The position numbers and the translations under genes are program-made. Positions 1 through 8,105 of a stretch of DNA of 37,091 nucleotides are shown piece by piece (positions within the stretch are counted from its first letter, which is position 1; each line of letters begins with the position of its first letter). Source of the DNA: Lachnospiraceae bacterium (GTDB lineage Bacteria > Bacillota_A > Clostridia > Lachnospirales > Lachnospiraceae); the NCBI GenBank assembly GCA_017430765.1, contig JAFRMI010000063.1, positions 1 to 37,091 of the forward strand, read 5' to 3'. The notes under the pieces are model-generated. The model ran no database searches, was not told where the DNA came from, and worked only from the letters and a program-made list of their open reading frames with translations.

Positions 1-25
1 ATATAAAAAGTACAAGAGGATGTAT

Positions 26-784
26 ATGAAAAACATATCTACAAGAATCATTACAAAATGGGGCACCGGATTCAAGCAAGCCTCTCTCACCATAGAATGC
101 GCGGCTGTTCTGCCCCTCTTCCTCTTCGCCTGCATCACCCTTCTCATGTTCATGGATGCGGTGCGGATGCAGACGAATGAGACGCTGATTCTTTCGAACC
201 GCGCCCGCATGCTCTCCTCCTCCGCCGGACTGTTCAGTGAAGGGTCCGGCGGATCCGGTCAGCCGGACACAGACACAGAGGGGAGTGCCGGTGAAGGCAA
301 AAGCATCTGGATTGATCTCAGGAAAACATACCGGTATGAGCATCCCTTTCCGATCTTCGGTCTTCCGAAGATCCGCACCCCCATCCGTGCCCGGGTGTAT
401 CCCTGGATCGGAAGTGAGAATGGCATCCGGGACAGCGACGGCGACGGGGAGTCCGCAGATGACGACGATATTATTTACATTACGGACCATGAATCCGTCT
501 ATCACACGCATGCTGACTGTTCGCATCTGGATCTGACGATCATCAAAACATCCCTGTCCAATGTCGGGAATCTGCGGAATGCCGACGGGAAGAGATACAA
601 AAGATGCCGCGGATTCCCCCGCGGATATTCCGGCCCCGTCTATGTCAGTGCGCGGGGAACATATTACTATCCGTCCACTGACTACGGTGCACTCACCCGC
701 CATGTCCACATCTCGACGAAGCACGACCACGAGGGTCTTCCCCTCTGCCAAAGATGCGCCGCCATGGACGGCGCAGGAGGATAA
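26..784 (+). CDS. TadE-like pseudopilin of the Tad pilus cluster
   Basis: About 252 residues. The N-terminus has the TadE/pseudopilin pattern: a short basic stretch, then ASLTIECAAVLPLFLFA leading into one hydrophobic helix (roughly residues 18-45), with the rest predicted outside the membrane. TadE-like proteins are minor pilins processed by a TadV-type peptidase and help assemble Flp pili. The start at 26 is preferred over an ATG six bases upstream because AGAGGA (15-20) overlaps that upstream ATG and sits five bases before this one. The C-terminal half has a His/Cys-bearing segment (SVYHTHADCSHLD, later RCRGF and CQRC) of unknown role; the four cysteines suggest disulfides or metal binding, which is inference. 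It is followed after five bases by the prepilin peptidase, so the two are probably co-transcribed, and the operon probably begins upstream of the window. Confidence 0.8.
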   Translation: MKNISTRIITKWGTGFKQASLTIECAAVLPLFLFACITLLMFMDAVRMQTNETLILSNRARMLSSSAGLFSEGSGGSGQPDTDTEGSAGEGKSIWIDLRKTYRYEHPFPIFGLPKIRTPIRARVYPWIGSENGIRDSDGDGESADDDDIIYITDHESVYHTHADCSHLDLTIIKTSLSNVGNLRNADGKRYKRCRGFPRGYSGPVYVSARGTYYYPSTDYGALTRHVHISTKHDHEGLPLCQRCAAMDGAGG

Positions 785-789
785 AGCCT

Positions 790-1218
790 ATGCCGTTCCA
801 TTTAAGTGCACCGGAATATGCCGCTTTGCTCTTCACCGCCGGCTGCTCCCTTACCGACCTGCAGACACTTGAAATTCATCTCCCGTTCTGCGGGGCTTTC
901 CTGATTCTGGGAGCTGCCTCCTCCATTGTATCCGGAGAATCCCTTCCTGAAACCGTCTTCTCCCTCCTTCCCGGGATTGTCCTCCTGTGGATCGCATTCA
1001 TCTCAAAAGGAGCGGTCGGCGGAGGGGACGGCGTTGTCGTGCTTATTACAGGGCTGTTTCTTGGTTTTTCCCTTACCCTGGCCTCATCTGCCGCCGGCAT
1101 CCTGCTGGCCGGATGCTATGCGGGATTCTGCCTTTTCACCGGCCGGTTCAACAGGGCATCCTTTCCGTTTCTGCCCTTCCTTTTCGCGGGAGAATGTCTT
1201 GTTCTTCTCCTGAAGTAA
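790..1218 (+). CDS. Prepilin peptidase, TadV/CpaA type (A24 family)
   Basis: A 142-residue, very hydrophobic protein that should cleave the leader of Flp and TadE-type prepilins at the cytoplasmic face of the membrane. The two catalytic aspartates of the A24 family are visible: Asp23 in SLTDLQTLEI and Asp80 in the GGGD motif of SKGAVGGGDGVVV. The C-terminal FPFLPFLFAG also fits the family. It lacks the N-terminal methylase domain of PilD-type enzymes, as expected for the short TadV class. The start at 790 has AGGAGG at 775-780, nine bases upstream; a longer frame from 754 would add basic residues unlike the family. The gene follows the first TadE-like gene directly. Its likely substrates are the two TadE-like proteins here and the Flp pilin at 10778. 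Confidence 0.85.
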   Translation: MPFHLSAPEYAALLFTAGCSLTDLQTLEIHLPFCGAFLILGAASSIVSGESLPETVFSLLPGIVLLWIAFISKGAVGGGDGVVVLITGLFLGFSLTLASSAAGILLAGCYAGFCLFTGRFNRASFPFLPFLFAGECLVLLLK

Positions 1219-1227
1219 AAGAGCGGT

Positions 1228-1377
1228 ATGTTATTTTGGGGGTATGAAGCCGATCCGGCCCGGCACCTGTTCCCGGCACATCCGCAGTGGATCGGGGAAC
1301 CGGCTTTAGCAGCCGGACAGCAAAGAACCCGTCCACCTGATGCGCATCTCAGCCATGCGTGTATTGCAGCAGAATGA
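1228..1377 (+). CDS. Possible 49-codon small ORF between tadV and the second tadE-like gene
   Basis: ATG at 1228 opens a 49-residue frame beginning MLFWGYEADPARH and ending ACIAAE. It fills most of the 228-base gap between prepilin peptidase and the next TadE-like gene. There is no convincing ribosome binding site (only GAGCGG close by), no membrane segment, and no family I recognise. It is proline- and alanine-rich, as chance frames in this base composition would be. The alternative is non-coding spacer, which I think slightly more likely. Confidence 0.15.
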   Translation: MLFWGYEADPARHLFPAHPQWIGEPALAAGQQRTRPPDAHLSHACIAAE

Positions 1378-1446
1378 TCATTGCGAAAGGATCTCTTTCG
1401 CGGTTATTTGTGCCGCCGGCCAGAGGCGGCGGAATGGAGCATTCTT

Positions 1447-1863
1447 ATGTCGAATAAATATATAGGCCATACAATTAGTCCCTTCATTGCAGCCGACAAA
1501 TTTCTCAGAACCGCATCCATGACCGTGGAAGTCTCCCTTCTCATGCCTGTCATATTGGCGGCGATCTTCGCCGTTCTCTACCTGACGGCGCACCTCCACG
1601 GCCGCACCTGCCTTTTTGCGGAGGCTGCAGAACAGGCCGTCAGCGGGCACGAGCAGGAAGATCCTTCCCTGTTCGCGGTCGCGGAGATTGCCGTCACACG
1701 CAGTGACGAAAAGGACAGGCGCGAGATCTCCTACAGTGCGGGCACCTTCCATTTCTCCGGTGAGAATCTGTGGACGATCAAAGAGAAAGCCACCTATAAA
1801 AAATACCATCCTGTCAAACTGATCCGCCGGAAAAATGCGGCAAAGGATGTCCTCGATTCGTAA
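1447..1863 (+). CDS. Second TadE-like minor pilin
   Basis: About 138 residues. The TadE signature is clear: ASMTVEVSLLMPVILAAI with the conserved Glu, continuing into a single hydrophobic helix (about residues 24-46), then a short extracytoplasmic domain rich in charged residues. The in-frame TTG at 1381 would add 22 residues; the ATG at 1447 is preferred because GGAG (1436-1439) lies seven bases before it and the resulting N-terminus resembles the first TadE-like protein. It is probably a minor pilin or pilus-assembly factor processed by the neighbouring A24 peptidase. It ends two bases before the frame containing the S66 peptidase, so read-through transcription into that gene is likely. The extracytoplasmic part has no cysteines matching those of the first TadE-like protein. 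Confidence 0.75.
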   Translation: MSNKYIGHTISPFIAADKFLRTASMTVEVSLLMPVILAAIFAVLYLTAHLHGRTCLFAEAAEQAVSGHEQEDPSLFAVAEIAVTRSDEKDRREISYSAGTFHFSGENLWTIKEKATYKKYHPVKLIRRKNAAKDVLDS

Positions 1864-1925
1864 ATATGATACAATGCCTCCTGAAAGAAAAGAAAAGGAT
1901 GTATTTACACAAACCGGAGAAAATT

Positions 1926-3035
1926 ATGAAATACCCTGCTTTTATTAAACCCGGCGATACGATCGGCCTTGTCGCGCCTTCTTTCGGTGCCGTCATTGAA
2001 CCCTATGCGACGCGCCTCGCCGCAGCGATCCGCCGCTTTGAAGCGCGGGGCTATCATGTAAAGACAGCCCGCAGCGTCTACCTGTCCGACGGACTGGGCA
2101 TCAGCACAAATCCAAAAGATGCGGCAAAAGACGTCATGGATTTCTATCTCGACGAGGAAGTTGACGCCGTGATCTCTGTCGGCGGCGGTGAGCTCATGAA
2201 TGAGACGATCTCCCACCTTGACTTTGATGTTTTAAGACAAGCGAAGCCCAAGTGGTATCTTGGATATTCGGACAACTCTCATTATCTCTTCCCGATGGCT
2301 GTTTTGGGCGGCATCGCGGGGATCTACGGTCCCTGTGCGACCGGTTTCGGCAAGGAGTGGGAGAAGACGGAACTGGATGCATTTTCCATACTCGAGGGGA
2401 AGGCCTGCGATTTCAGCGGCTATGATCTTTACGAGCGCCCGGACGACGACACCAGGTCCGAAAACCCGCTTGCCCCCTACCACCTGACAGAAGAGACGTG
2501 TCTCAGGATCTTTCTCCCGTCCAACGGAAAGATGGTCCCTTATGAGGAAGTCTCTTCTGCAGAGCGGAAAAAGGAGCTGCCAAGCGACGGCGGGATCCAT
2601 ATAGAAGGCATGCTTCTGGGCGGCTGTCTCGACGTCCTCATCAATCTGTCCGGCACACGGTACGACGGCACAAAAGAGTTTCTGGCCGCTGAGGGAAAGC
2701 CGGTCATCTGGTTTCTGGAAGCCTGCGACCTCTCCCCGCTTTCGATCCGGCGGGCGGTCTGGCATCTCCGGAACTGCGGCTGGTTTGAGAACGCCGCCGG
2801 TTTTCTGATCGGCCGTCCCCTTGCCGCCTACGGCGTGGATATGATGGGCGTCAATCAGTACAACGCCGTAGCGGATGTCCTTGAAGACCTGCAGCTTCCG
2901 ATCGTCATGGACGCGCCGTTCGGGCATGTTCCGCCGATGATGCCGCTGATCCTGGGAAGCCATGCGGACGTCTATGCGGATCCGCATCATTTCCGCGTCG
3001 TCATGAAATGCGGAGCAGAAGAACACGGATTTTAA
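1926..3035 (+). CDS. S66-family peptidase (LD-carboxypeptidase/MccF-like)
   Basis: A 369-residue protein with all three elements of the S66 Ser-His-Glu triad: Ser115 in GYSDNSHYL, Glu265 in WFLEACDLS, and His334 in FGHVPPMMPLILG. The N-terminal KPGDTIGLVAPS and the VISVGGGE loop are also typical. Family members either trim tetrapeptide stems of recycled murein (LdcA) or hydrolyse peptidyl-nucleotide antibiotics such as microcin C (MccF). The extended insertion between the nucleophile and Glu is more MccF/YocD-like than LdcA-like, but the substrate cannot be read from sequence. It should be cytoplasmic: there is no signal peptide. The start at 1926 has GGAGA five bases upstream; the longer frame from 1866 adds a Lys-rich stretch unlike the family. 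It lies head-to-tail behind the Tad genes and converges on the Hsp70-like operon. Confidence 0.85.
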   Translation: MKYPAFIKPGDTIGLVAPSFGAVIEPYATRLAAAIRRFEARGYHVKTARSVYLSDGLGISTNPKDAAKDVMDFYLDEEVDAVISVGGGELMNETISHLDFDVLRQAKPKWYLGYSDNSHYLFPMAVLGGIAGIYGPCATGFGKEWEKTELDAFSILEGKACDFSGYDLYERPDDDTRSENPLAPYHLTEETCLRIFLPSNGKMVPYEEVSSAERKKELPSDGGIHIEGMLLGGCLDVLINLSGTRYDGTKEFLAAEGKPVIWFLEACDLSPLSIRRAVWHLRNCGWFENAAGFLIGRPLAAYGVDMMGVNQYNAVADVLEDLQLPIVMDAPFGHVPPMMPLILGSHADVYADPHHFRVVMKCGAEEHGF

Positions 3036-3084
3036 GCCGCCGGCTAAAGGCCGCGAAATGGAGAATCCCATGCGGTCATAAAAC

Positions 3085-3111
3085 GGGACAGGGGATTCGT
3101 CCCCCTGTCCC
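3085..3111. repeat. Strong hairpin in the convergent intergenic region
   Basis: GGGACAGGGG pairs perfectly with CCCCTGTCCC around a seven-base loop (3095-3101). It lies between the stops of the S66 peptidase and the Hsp70-like gene, so it could end transcription from either side, although no T-run follows on either strand. The GGGACA...GGGG wording is reminiscent of the interspersed GGGGACGG family seen elsewhere in the window; that link is inference. Confidence 0.55.
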
Positions 3112-3189
3112 GCACTTACTGAAGCAATCATTCCGGCGGTTTATGTGCCGGCTGCTTTGCCCCCGCACATAAACTGCTTCCGTTCCCGC

Positions 3190-5100
3190 TTATCCGAGCG
3201 GCACTTCCACCACTTCCGCCATCTTTGTCAGGCACAGTTCGATCTGCTGGGAGATCTCCGTCACCATGCGCTCGGTGATCTCCTCGTTCTTCTCCTGTTC
3301 CAGATTCTGATAAAAATTCTCACGGATCTGACTGCTGATATTTCCCATACGGGACTCAAAGGACTTGCGCCTGACCAGTTTCCGCATCACATTCGGGATG
3401 TCCATCGTAAGGATCGCCTGTTCCATACGGCTTTTTCCGAGTGCCAGAACAACGAGGGACAGCAGGGCTCCCGCCACGATGCCCGGTGCGCCGCTCGAGA
3501 TGAGGGCGACGCCGCTGCCGCCGCACAGAAGTCCGATCAGTACTGAAACAATCGTGTCAATCAGCCAGGTGATCTCCCCGACCGCAAAGATATTCTTCGC
3601 CTCCACGCGGATATCCAGATCCGTGAGGGCGAGGTACGATGTGAGAGAGAGCTGCTGGTAGGGAACATTATGCCGTACGCAGATCGGCACCGTGTACTCC
3701 TCCAGATCTACCGCGACCGGTTTCAGCCAGTTCGTGATCGGCTTGATGAGGAGGCCTCTCGCCTCATCGGTCTGCAGGTAGTCTTCGATCTCCTTCGCGA
3801 GCACCTCGTCCACCTCAGAGAGCCGGCGGATGTCTCCGTTCCTCCATCTGTCAAAGACCGGCATTGCCACTTTTTCCAGCACCGGATCGACCAGTGTCTC
3901 CACTGTGTCCCTGTAGAGTTCCGCAATATGCGTCTGTACAAGATCCTCGATCTTGGAAGAACTGATCAGTTCTCCAAGTTCTTCCTTAAACTCCCTCAAA
4001 TCCTCATCGATCCTGCCGCAGGACGCGAGTCCCCGCGCGATCGTAAACTCGGGCTCCGTCCCGGTGATCACAACGGACTCCGGGAACACCTCCCGCACCC
4101 AGCCGCGGATCTCCTGCATGCGGGACACGCCGCCTGTCAGGAAGACGAGATCCGGGAACTGACCGTCGATATGCTCGCGCACTTCCTTCAGGCTGTCGGT
4201 AAATACGTCACGGAACGATTTCCCTCCCAGGATCTTCTGCTTCGAATTCAGCATATCGTGCGCGGTTCTGGGATCCATAAAGAGCTTCAGGCGCATCGGG
4301 ATCGTGTGCCGGATCATCACGGACTCCGTGCAATCGTGCCCGGACCAGTAATCGACATCGCTGAAGTACTTCTCCTTCAGCCTCCGGACCGCGAATTCAC
4401 AGTAATTCTTCCAGGGCTCGCTCTCCTCAAAGACCGCCCGGATCCGCTCCTCCCGGGGAGAAGCCGTCAGCGCTGTTTCGAGAAGGATCTCGTCCATCAT
4501 ACCGCCGCCGAGCGCTACCTCGCCCGCTGTCTTCAGTTCCACTTCCTTGCCGCCGGCAATATAAGCAAAATCCGTCGTAGAAGATCCGATGTCCACGACA
4601 AGCACCGGCTTTGAAAGGATATCGTACCCCACCTGCAGGTGCTTCGACTGGCAGGCTGCGACAAGAGCCGCCCTCGACTCCGAGATAATCCTCGACGGAG
4701 GATACCCGATCTCCTCAAAAAGGGCCCTGTAATCCTCCCTGGCCACATTGTCCCAGCCCGCGGGGCAGCCGATATAAAAACAGCAGTCCTCATTCTTGAT
4801 CAGGTTGCCGTCGCCGTACAGTTCTCCGAGAATTCCGGACGCAAACCGCCGGATATCCTTGCGGCTCTCCGGATCCGTGAGGAACCGGCGCTTGAAACGG
4901 ATCTCCCGCTTCGCGGCCCGCGGTGTGTAGCACGCGCTCTCCCCCACAAGGAGATCCCCGTTCTGCATAAGGGCGTACGCCGTCACGACGCTCTTCGCGC
5001 CGCGGATTTCCAGAATCTCCGGCTGCTCCGCCGAATGTTTTTCGAGCCTTGAGACCGCACTCTCCGCGTCACCAAGGTCAAATCCGAAATACCGATCCAT
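3190..5100 (-). CDS. Hsp70/actin-fold ATPase with glycine-rich C-terminal membrane hairpin
   Basis: 636 residues. The actin/Hsp70 nucleotide-binding signature is present in order: phosphate-1 FGFDLGDAES (5-14), phosphate-2 VLVVDIGSSTTDFAYI (166-181), and adenosine motif LVFLTGGVSRM (318-328). After about residue 365 it does not look like DnaK: there is no recognisable beta-sandwich substrate domain. Instead come charged helices (370-460), a hydrophobic glycine-rich segment long enough for a membrane hairpin (about 511-555), and a charged C-terminal helix (575-630). The whole resembles a membrane-attached ATP switch rather than a general chaperone. Its ATG overlaps the TGA of the upstream gene by one base, and GGAGG precedes it inside that gene, so the two are translationally coupled. 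Function is unknown; the family assignment of the ATPase half is secure. Confidence 0.8.
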   Translation of the reverse strand: MDRYFGFDLGDAESAVSRLEKHSAEQPEILEIRGAKSVVTAYALMQNGDLLVGESACYTPRAAKREIRFKRRFLTDPESRKDIRRFASGILGELYGDGNLIKNEDCCFYIGCPAGWDNVAREDYRALFEEIGYPPSRIISESRAALVAACQSKHLQVGYDILSKPVLVVDIGSSTTDFAYIAGGKEVELKTAGEVALGGGMMDEILLETALTASPREERIRAVFEESEPWKNYCEFAVRRLKEKYFSDVDYWSGHDCTESVMIRHTIPMRLKLFMDPRTAHDMLNSKQKILGGKSFRDVFTDSLKEVREHIDGQFPDLVFLTGGVSRMQEIRGWVREVFPESVVITGTEPEFTIARGLASCGRIDEDLREFKEELGELISSSKIEDLVQTHIAELYRDTVETLVDPVLEKVAMPVFDRWRNGDIRRLSEVDEVLAKEIEDYLQTDEARGLLIKPITNWLKPVAVDLEEYTVPICVRHNVPYQQLSLTSYLALTDLDIRVEAKNIFAVGEITWLIDTIVSVLIGLLCGGSGVALISSGAPGIVAGALLSLVVLALGKSRMEQAILTMDIPNVMRKLVRRKSFESRMGNISSQIRENFYQNLEQEKNEEITERMVTEISQQIELCLTKMAEVVEVPLG

Positions 5101-5990
5101 CAGTTACCTCCCGCTGCAAGCCCCTTCACAAGGAGCCTGCCCTCGCTCACCAGTGCCGGCCGGATTGTGCCGGCCTCTTCGGATGGAAGAAGTTCAAACC
5201 AGTCCTCATGTTCCCGCGTGTAATCGACCGTATCAACATGATTCTTGTGAAGATAGTATTTCACATCCTCGATCTTCTCCAGCGCATATTCCTCGTCCCT
5301 GCTCGCAGCGGCTTCCATGAGACCGGCGAACAGTTCAAGTTCCTCCCTCGGAAGCGGGTCCTCCTCCTTGGCCGTCAGGCGGCGGAGGTCTGCCCTCTCC
5401 TCCTCCCCGGCGATCTCCAGCTGCCGGTCCATGGTGATCACAATCGCCTGCAGCGAGCGGTAGAGTTTGTCGGGGTCTGTGTGCAGGAGAACCTTCTTCT
5501 CCGTTTCGATTTTCGGCTCCTCTTTCTTCCGTCTTCTGCTGAAGAGGCCTCCGAGATAGGTCACGACAACGCCTCCCGCCGCAAAGGAGAGCGGGATCTC
5601 CCAGATTCCGTCCTTCGTGATCTGCGGAACCTTCGTCATGATCAGAACGACGCCGGCGGTCAGAAGGACTAAACCGATCAGGAATATCAGCACGCCTAAA
5701 GGATTGAAGGTCTTCTGTTTTCTGACCACGATGTCAGTACCGGCTGCATTTTTCTCCCATACCTCGGGTTCGCCGGCCGTGTCCACCAAAGAGACAGACG
5801 CTTTTGCGCACTCCGCCATATGGGAAGCGGTCTCCTTCTCCCTGTCGCTCGGGCTGTCCTCCACATAGTGATACAGCAGTTTGTCAACCGCGCGGCCGAG
5901 TACACCCTGCGCGGCTTCCGGCGTATCCGCATCGAGGAGCTGTGTGCGGATCCCTCCTCTTTCTTTTTCTAAAATTTCAGCTAAACGCAT
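5100..5990 (-). CDS. Two-helix membrane protein partnered with the Hsp70-like ATPase (possible GrpE-like factor)
   Basis: 296 residues from the ATG at 5990, chosen because GGAGG stands about eight bases upstream. A longer frame starts at 6059, but that ATG has no binding site and would lie only about eight bases from the predicted transcription start. Layout: a charged helical N-domain (1-95), two membrane helices (about 97-119 and 131-151), a basic SRRRKK boundary, then a charged helical C-domain (152-296). The last 25 residues, including GTIRPALVSEG, faintly resemble the RPA-V strand at the end of GrpE nucleotide-exchange factors. If real, this would be a membrane-tethered exchange factor for the ATPase encoded next. 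That is a hypothesis from a short motif and gene order; otherwise the protein matches nothing I recognise. Confidence 0.65.
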   Translation of the reverse strand: MRLAEILEKERGGIRTQLLDADTPEAAQGVLGRAVDKLLYHYVEDSPSDREKETASHMAECAKASVSLVDTAGEPEVWEKNAAGTDIVVRKQKTFNPLGVLIFLIGLVLLTAGVVLIMTKVPQITKDGIWEIPLSFAAGGVVVTYLGGLFSRRRKKEEPKIETEKKVLLHTDPDKLYRSLQAIVITMDRQLEIAGEEERADLRRLTAKEEDPLPREELELFAGLMEAAASRDEEYALEKIEDVKYYLHKNHVDTVDYTREHEDWFELLPSEEAGTIRPALVSEGRLLVKGLAAGGN

Positions 5991-6073
5991 CTTTTTTTCC
6001 TCCGGGCTGCCAAAAAAGTGGAAACCGTCGGGAAACACAACTCCTAACAGCTTCCACATATGACATTAAATGT

Positions 6074-6102
6074 ATTGTACTATTCTGCCCCGCTTCTTTC
6101 AA
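6074..6102 (-). promoter_or_regulatory. Sigma-A-type promoter for the Hsp70-like operon
   Basis: On the minus strand TTGAAA (6097-6102) is followed after exactly 17 bases by TACAAT (6074-6079). Transcription would begin near 6067, giving a leader of about 77 bases before the start at 5990. This supports the shorter start for the membrane protein. Confidence 0.6.
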
Positions 6103-6231
6103 CAGGATTGTCATTCTGGGCACTGGCCCAGCTGACAAATTCATTTCTCCAACGTCATTCTGCAGTCGAGTGAAGCCTGATATATACCGGAATCCATTCC
6201 GTAAGCGGGGTTCCATTTCCTTTGTGTTTAA

Positions 6232-6288
6232 GGCTCGAAAAGCGAGCCGATGCGCTGTGTGCGGACTGCCCGGAGGACAGCGTCCTCC
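6232..6288 (-). terminator. Two hairpins downstream of the DUF401-like gene
   Basis: Two perfect short stems follow the permease stop: GGAGGAC/GTCCTCC around AGC (6272-6288) and GGCTCG/CGAGCC around a five-base loop (6232-6248), the latter followed on the minus strand by TTAAAC. Neither has a proper T-run. They may slow or process the transcript of the Mo-enzyme operon before the Hsp70-like promoter. The rest of 6103-6309 shows nothing recognisable. Confidence 0.3.
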
Positions 6289-6309
6289 TTCAGCACGCGT
6301 GTGCACCAT

Positions 6310-7518
6310 TTATCTCACCAGAATCACATAATACACATGCAAAATAAGTATGAAGATCGTGATCACAGGAAGTGTTTTTTTGACCAAATCCCACCATGAA
6401 ACGCGGAAATATTCGGTAACGACAGCCAGACATAAATGGGTGGGAGAAATCTGCATGGCCGCATAGGAAAGTGCCGTAAGAAACATAAGCAGGGGTGCAC
6501 CTGCGCCGGGTATCACAGAAAAGGCAAGCGGAATGATCAGGACGATCATCGCTGTCGACCCGCTGATGATCGTACCGAAGAGCATGACAAGTCCAAAAGC
6601 GGCAAACGGCGGAAGCGCCGTTTTCATAAACAGGGCCGGCAATGTCTCCATTGCGCCTGTGTAAGTCAGAAGATTTTTAAATATCATTAAAACTATCGTG
6701 TTGGAAATGATCCGCTTGCCAATACTTCTTGCGGCGAGCTGTAAGATCTCTCCCGCTTTTAACCGGTAGACAACGAAGGAAGCCAATATGATGAACGGCA
6801 TCACGTGAAGCACGGTCTGGTTCAACGCGATGACAAGGATGATTCCTGCGATAAGGGGCCAGAAACAGTAAAGCAGCTGTTTCCATTCCTCCTTCCGGTC
6901 AAAGGGTTCCTGCGTCTGGGGAAATCGTCTGTCAATTTTGCGCAGGGAAAAGACATATCCCAAGACAAGAAGCGCCACAACCATCGGCAGCATCAGGATC
7001 ACGAATGAAGTGGTCTTAACCGCCGTAAGGCTGAGCGCCAGAACGATTGCGTTATAGGTGGGGGAGATCGATTCGGAGATATGCCGGTAATAGCTTGTCA
7101 CAAAGGTCTTTTCGGGAACACTCAGATCGTCCCCGATGACATCGTTCACAATTTCTCCGCAGATATTCACAGCTCCCGCGGACGGCAGAAACCCGATCAC
7201 GATCGGAGCTGCCATACATACCAGGCGCCGGTTTCCGCTCAGCCGCATGAGGGCCATCTCCGCGCGCGTAAGAAGCTTCCTGTACTCCATGATGCGCTGC
7301 AGAAATATGATCATGGTAAAATTGATGATCAGCATGACGGTATTCCACTCATACAGAGACCGGAAGGCTATTTCTCCGGCGGTGACGAGAGGAATTCCAA
7401 ACAGCAGCACAGTGACTGCCATGGCCGCCAATATGGATTCAAACAGACTCCTTTTAAGCAGAACCAGCACCATGATGACTGCAAAGATTACAAGCAGTTT
7501 TATAAATTGCGTCTCCAT
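6310..7518 (-). CDS. DUF401-like multi-helix permease
   Basis: 402 residues, almost all hydrophobic, with roughly ten membrane helices in two halves. It has loop motifs typical of the ion-transporter superfamily: IGFLPSAGAVN near residue 110, SISPTYNAIV near 150, and the matching ISGSTAMIV and QISPTHLCL in the second half. The paired Ser-Pro-Thr loops suggest substrate-binding re-entrant hairpins, as in dicarboxylate or gluconate carriers. I recognise it as DUF401-like, a family without an assigned substrate. It is the third gene of the minus-strand set after the molybdoenzyme and ferredoxin (39 bases from the latter), so it probably imports the compound the enzyme acts on or exports the product. 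That role is inference from context. Confidence 0.7.
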   Translation of the reverse strand: METQFIKLLVIFAVIMVLVLLKRSLFESILAAMAVTVLLFGIPLVTAGEIAFRSLYEWNTVMLIINFTMIIFLQRIMEYRKLLTRAEMALMRLSGNRRLVCMAAPIVIGFLPSAGAVNICGEIVNDVIGDDLSVPEKTFVTSYYRHISESISPTYNAIVLALSLTAVKTTSFVILMLPMVVALLVLGYVFSLRKIDRRFPQTQEPFDRKEEWKQLLYCFWPLIAGIILVIALNQTVLHVMPFIILASFVVYRLKAGEILQLAARSIGKRIISNTIVLMIFKNLLTYTGAMETLPALFMKTALPPFAAFGLVMLFGTIISGSTAMIVLIIPLAFSVIPGAGAPLLMFLTALSYAAMQISPTHLCLAVVTEYFRVSWWDLVKKTLPVITIFILILHVYYVILVR

Positions 7519-7557
7519 AATTGTATCCTTATAGAGTGGGGTCTTTTAGGGTCTTTT

Positions 7558-7998
7558 TTATTCCGGAGACGGTACAACCGTCAGGGCATTCACCGGACAG
7601 GCCCTGACACAGGCCGGTTCCTTTCCGGCTGCCGTGCGTTCATAACAGCCGTCGCATTTGACCGCAAATCCGGCGCTGTCATAAGCGATAGCACCGTACG
7701 GACATGCTCCGCCGCAGGCCCCGCAGCCGATACACCGGTCCCGGTGCATCCTGACATTCCCTCTCTCATCTCTGAAAAATACATCCGCCGGACATACGGC
7801 TGCACAGGCGGGTTCTCCGCAATGTATGCAGCTCTTTGTCTTATAGCAGACCATCCCCGTCCGCTCAGAGACAGTGCGCTCATAGATTCTCATGGGAACG
7901 GCATCTGCTTCCGTCTCAGGGTAATGGTGATCCATGCATGTGACGACGCATGTCAGACAGCCGACACACAGATCCCGGTCGCATTTTACATAACTCAT
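7558..7998 (-). CDS. 4Fe-4S ferredoxin-type electron-transfer subunit of a molybdoenzyme
   Basis: 146 residues with four cysteine groups, as in DmsB/HycB-type subunits. These are CVGCLTCVVTC near residue 11, CIHCGEPACAAVCP near 57, CIGCGACGGACP near 89, and a last group CDGCYERTAAGKEPACV followed by RACP. Four [4Fe-4S] clusters are therefore expected, forming a wire between the catalytic subunit encoded just upstream and another redox partner. There is no signal peptide, so the complex should sit in the cytoplasm, and no membrane anchor subunit of the DmsC/NrfD type is present. The start has GAGGAG about ten bases upstream. The gap from the catalytic subunit is 107 bases and that to the permease is 39 bases, consistent with one operon. 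Confidence 0.9.
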   Translation of the reverse strand: MSYVKCDRDLCVGCLTCVVTCMDHHYPETEADAVPMRIYERTVSERTGMVCYKTKSCIHCGEPACAAVCPADVFFRDERGNVRMHRDRCIGCGACGGACPYGAIAYDSAGFAVKCDGCYERTAAGKEPACVRACPVNALTVVPSPE

Positions 7999-8105
7999 GG
8001 GAAATACTCCTCTATTCTTTTAAGTAAGTCGACACGTTCCCGCCTTTCAGGAGTTTTAGTGAAAGGGCAAATCTTCAGGCAGCACCCCGGAGGACCGATT
8101 TTCTT

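Noticed and set aside
2232..3131. 299-codon minus-strand open frame
   Set aside because: Antisense to the S66 peptidase, which has a complete triad; no features of its own.
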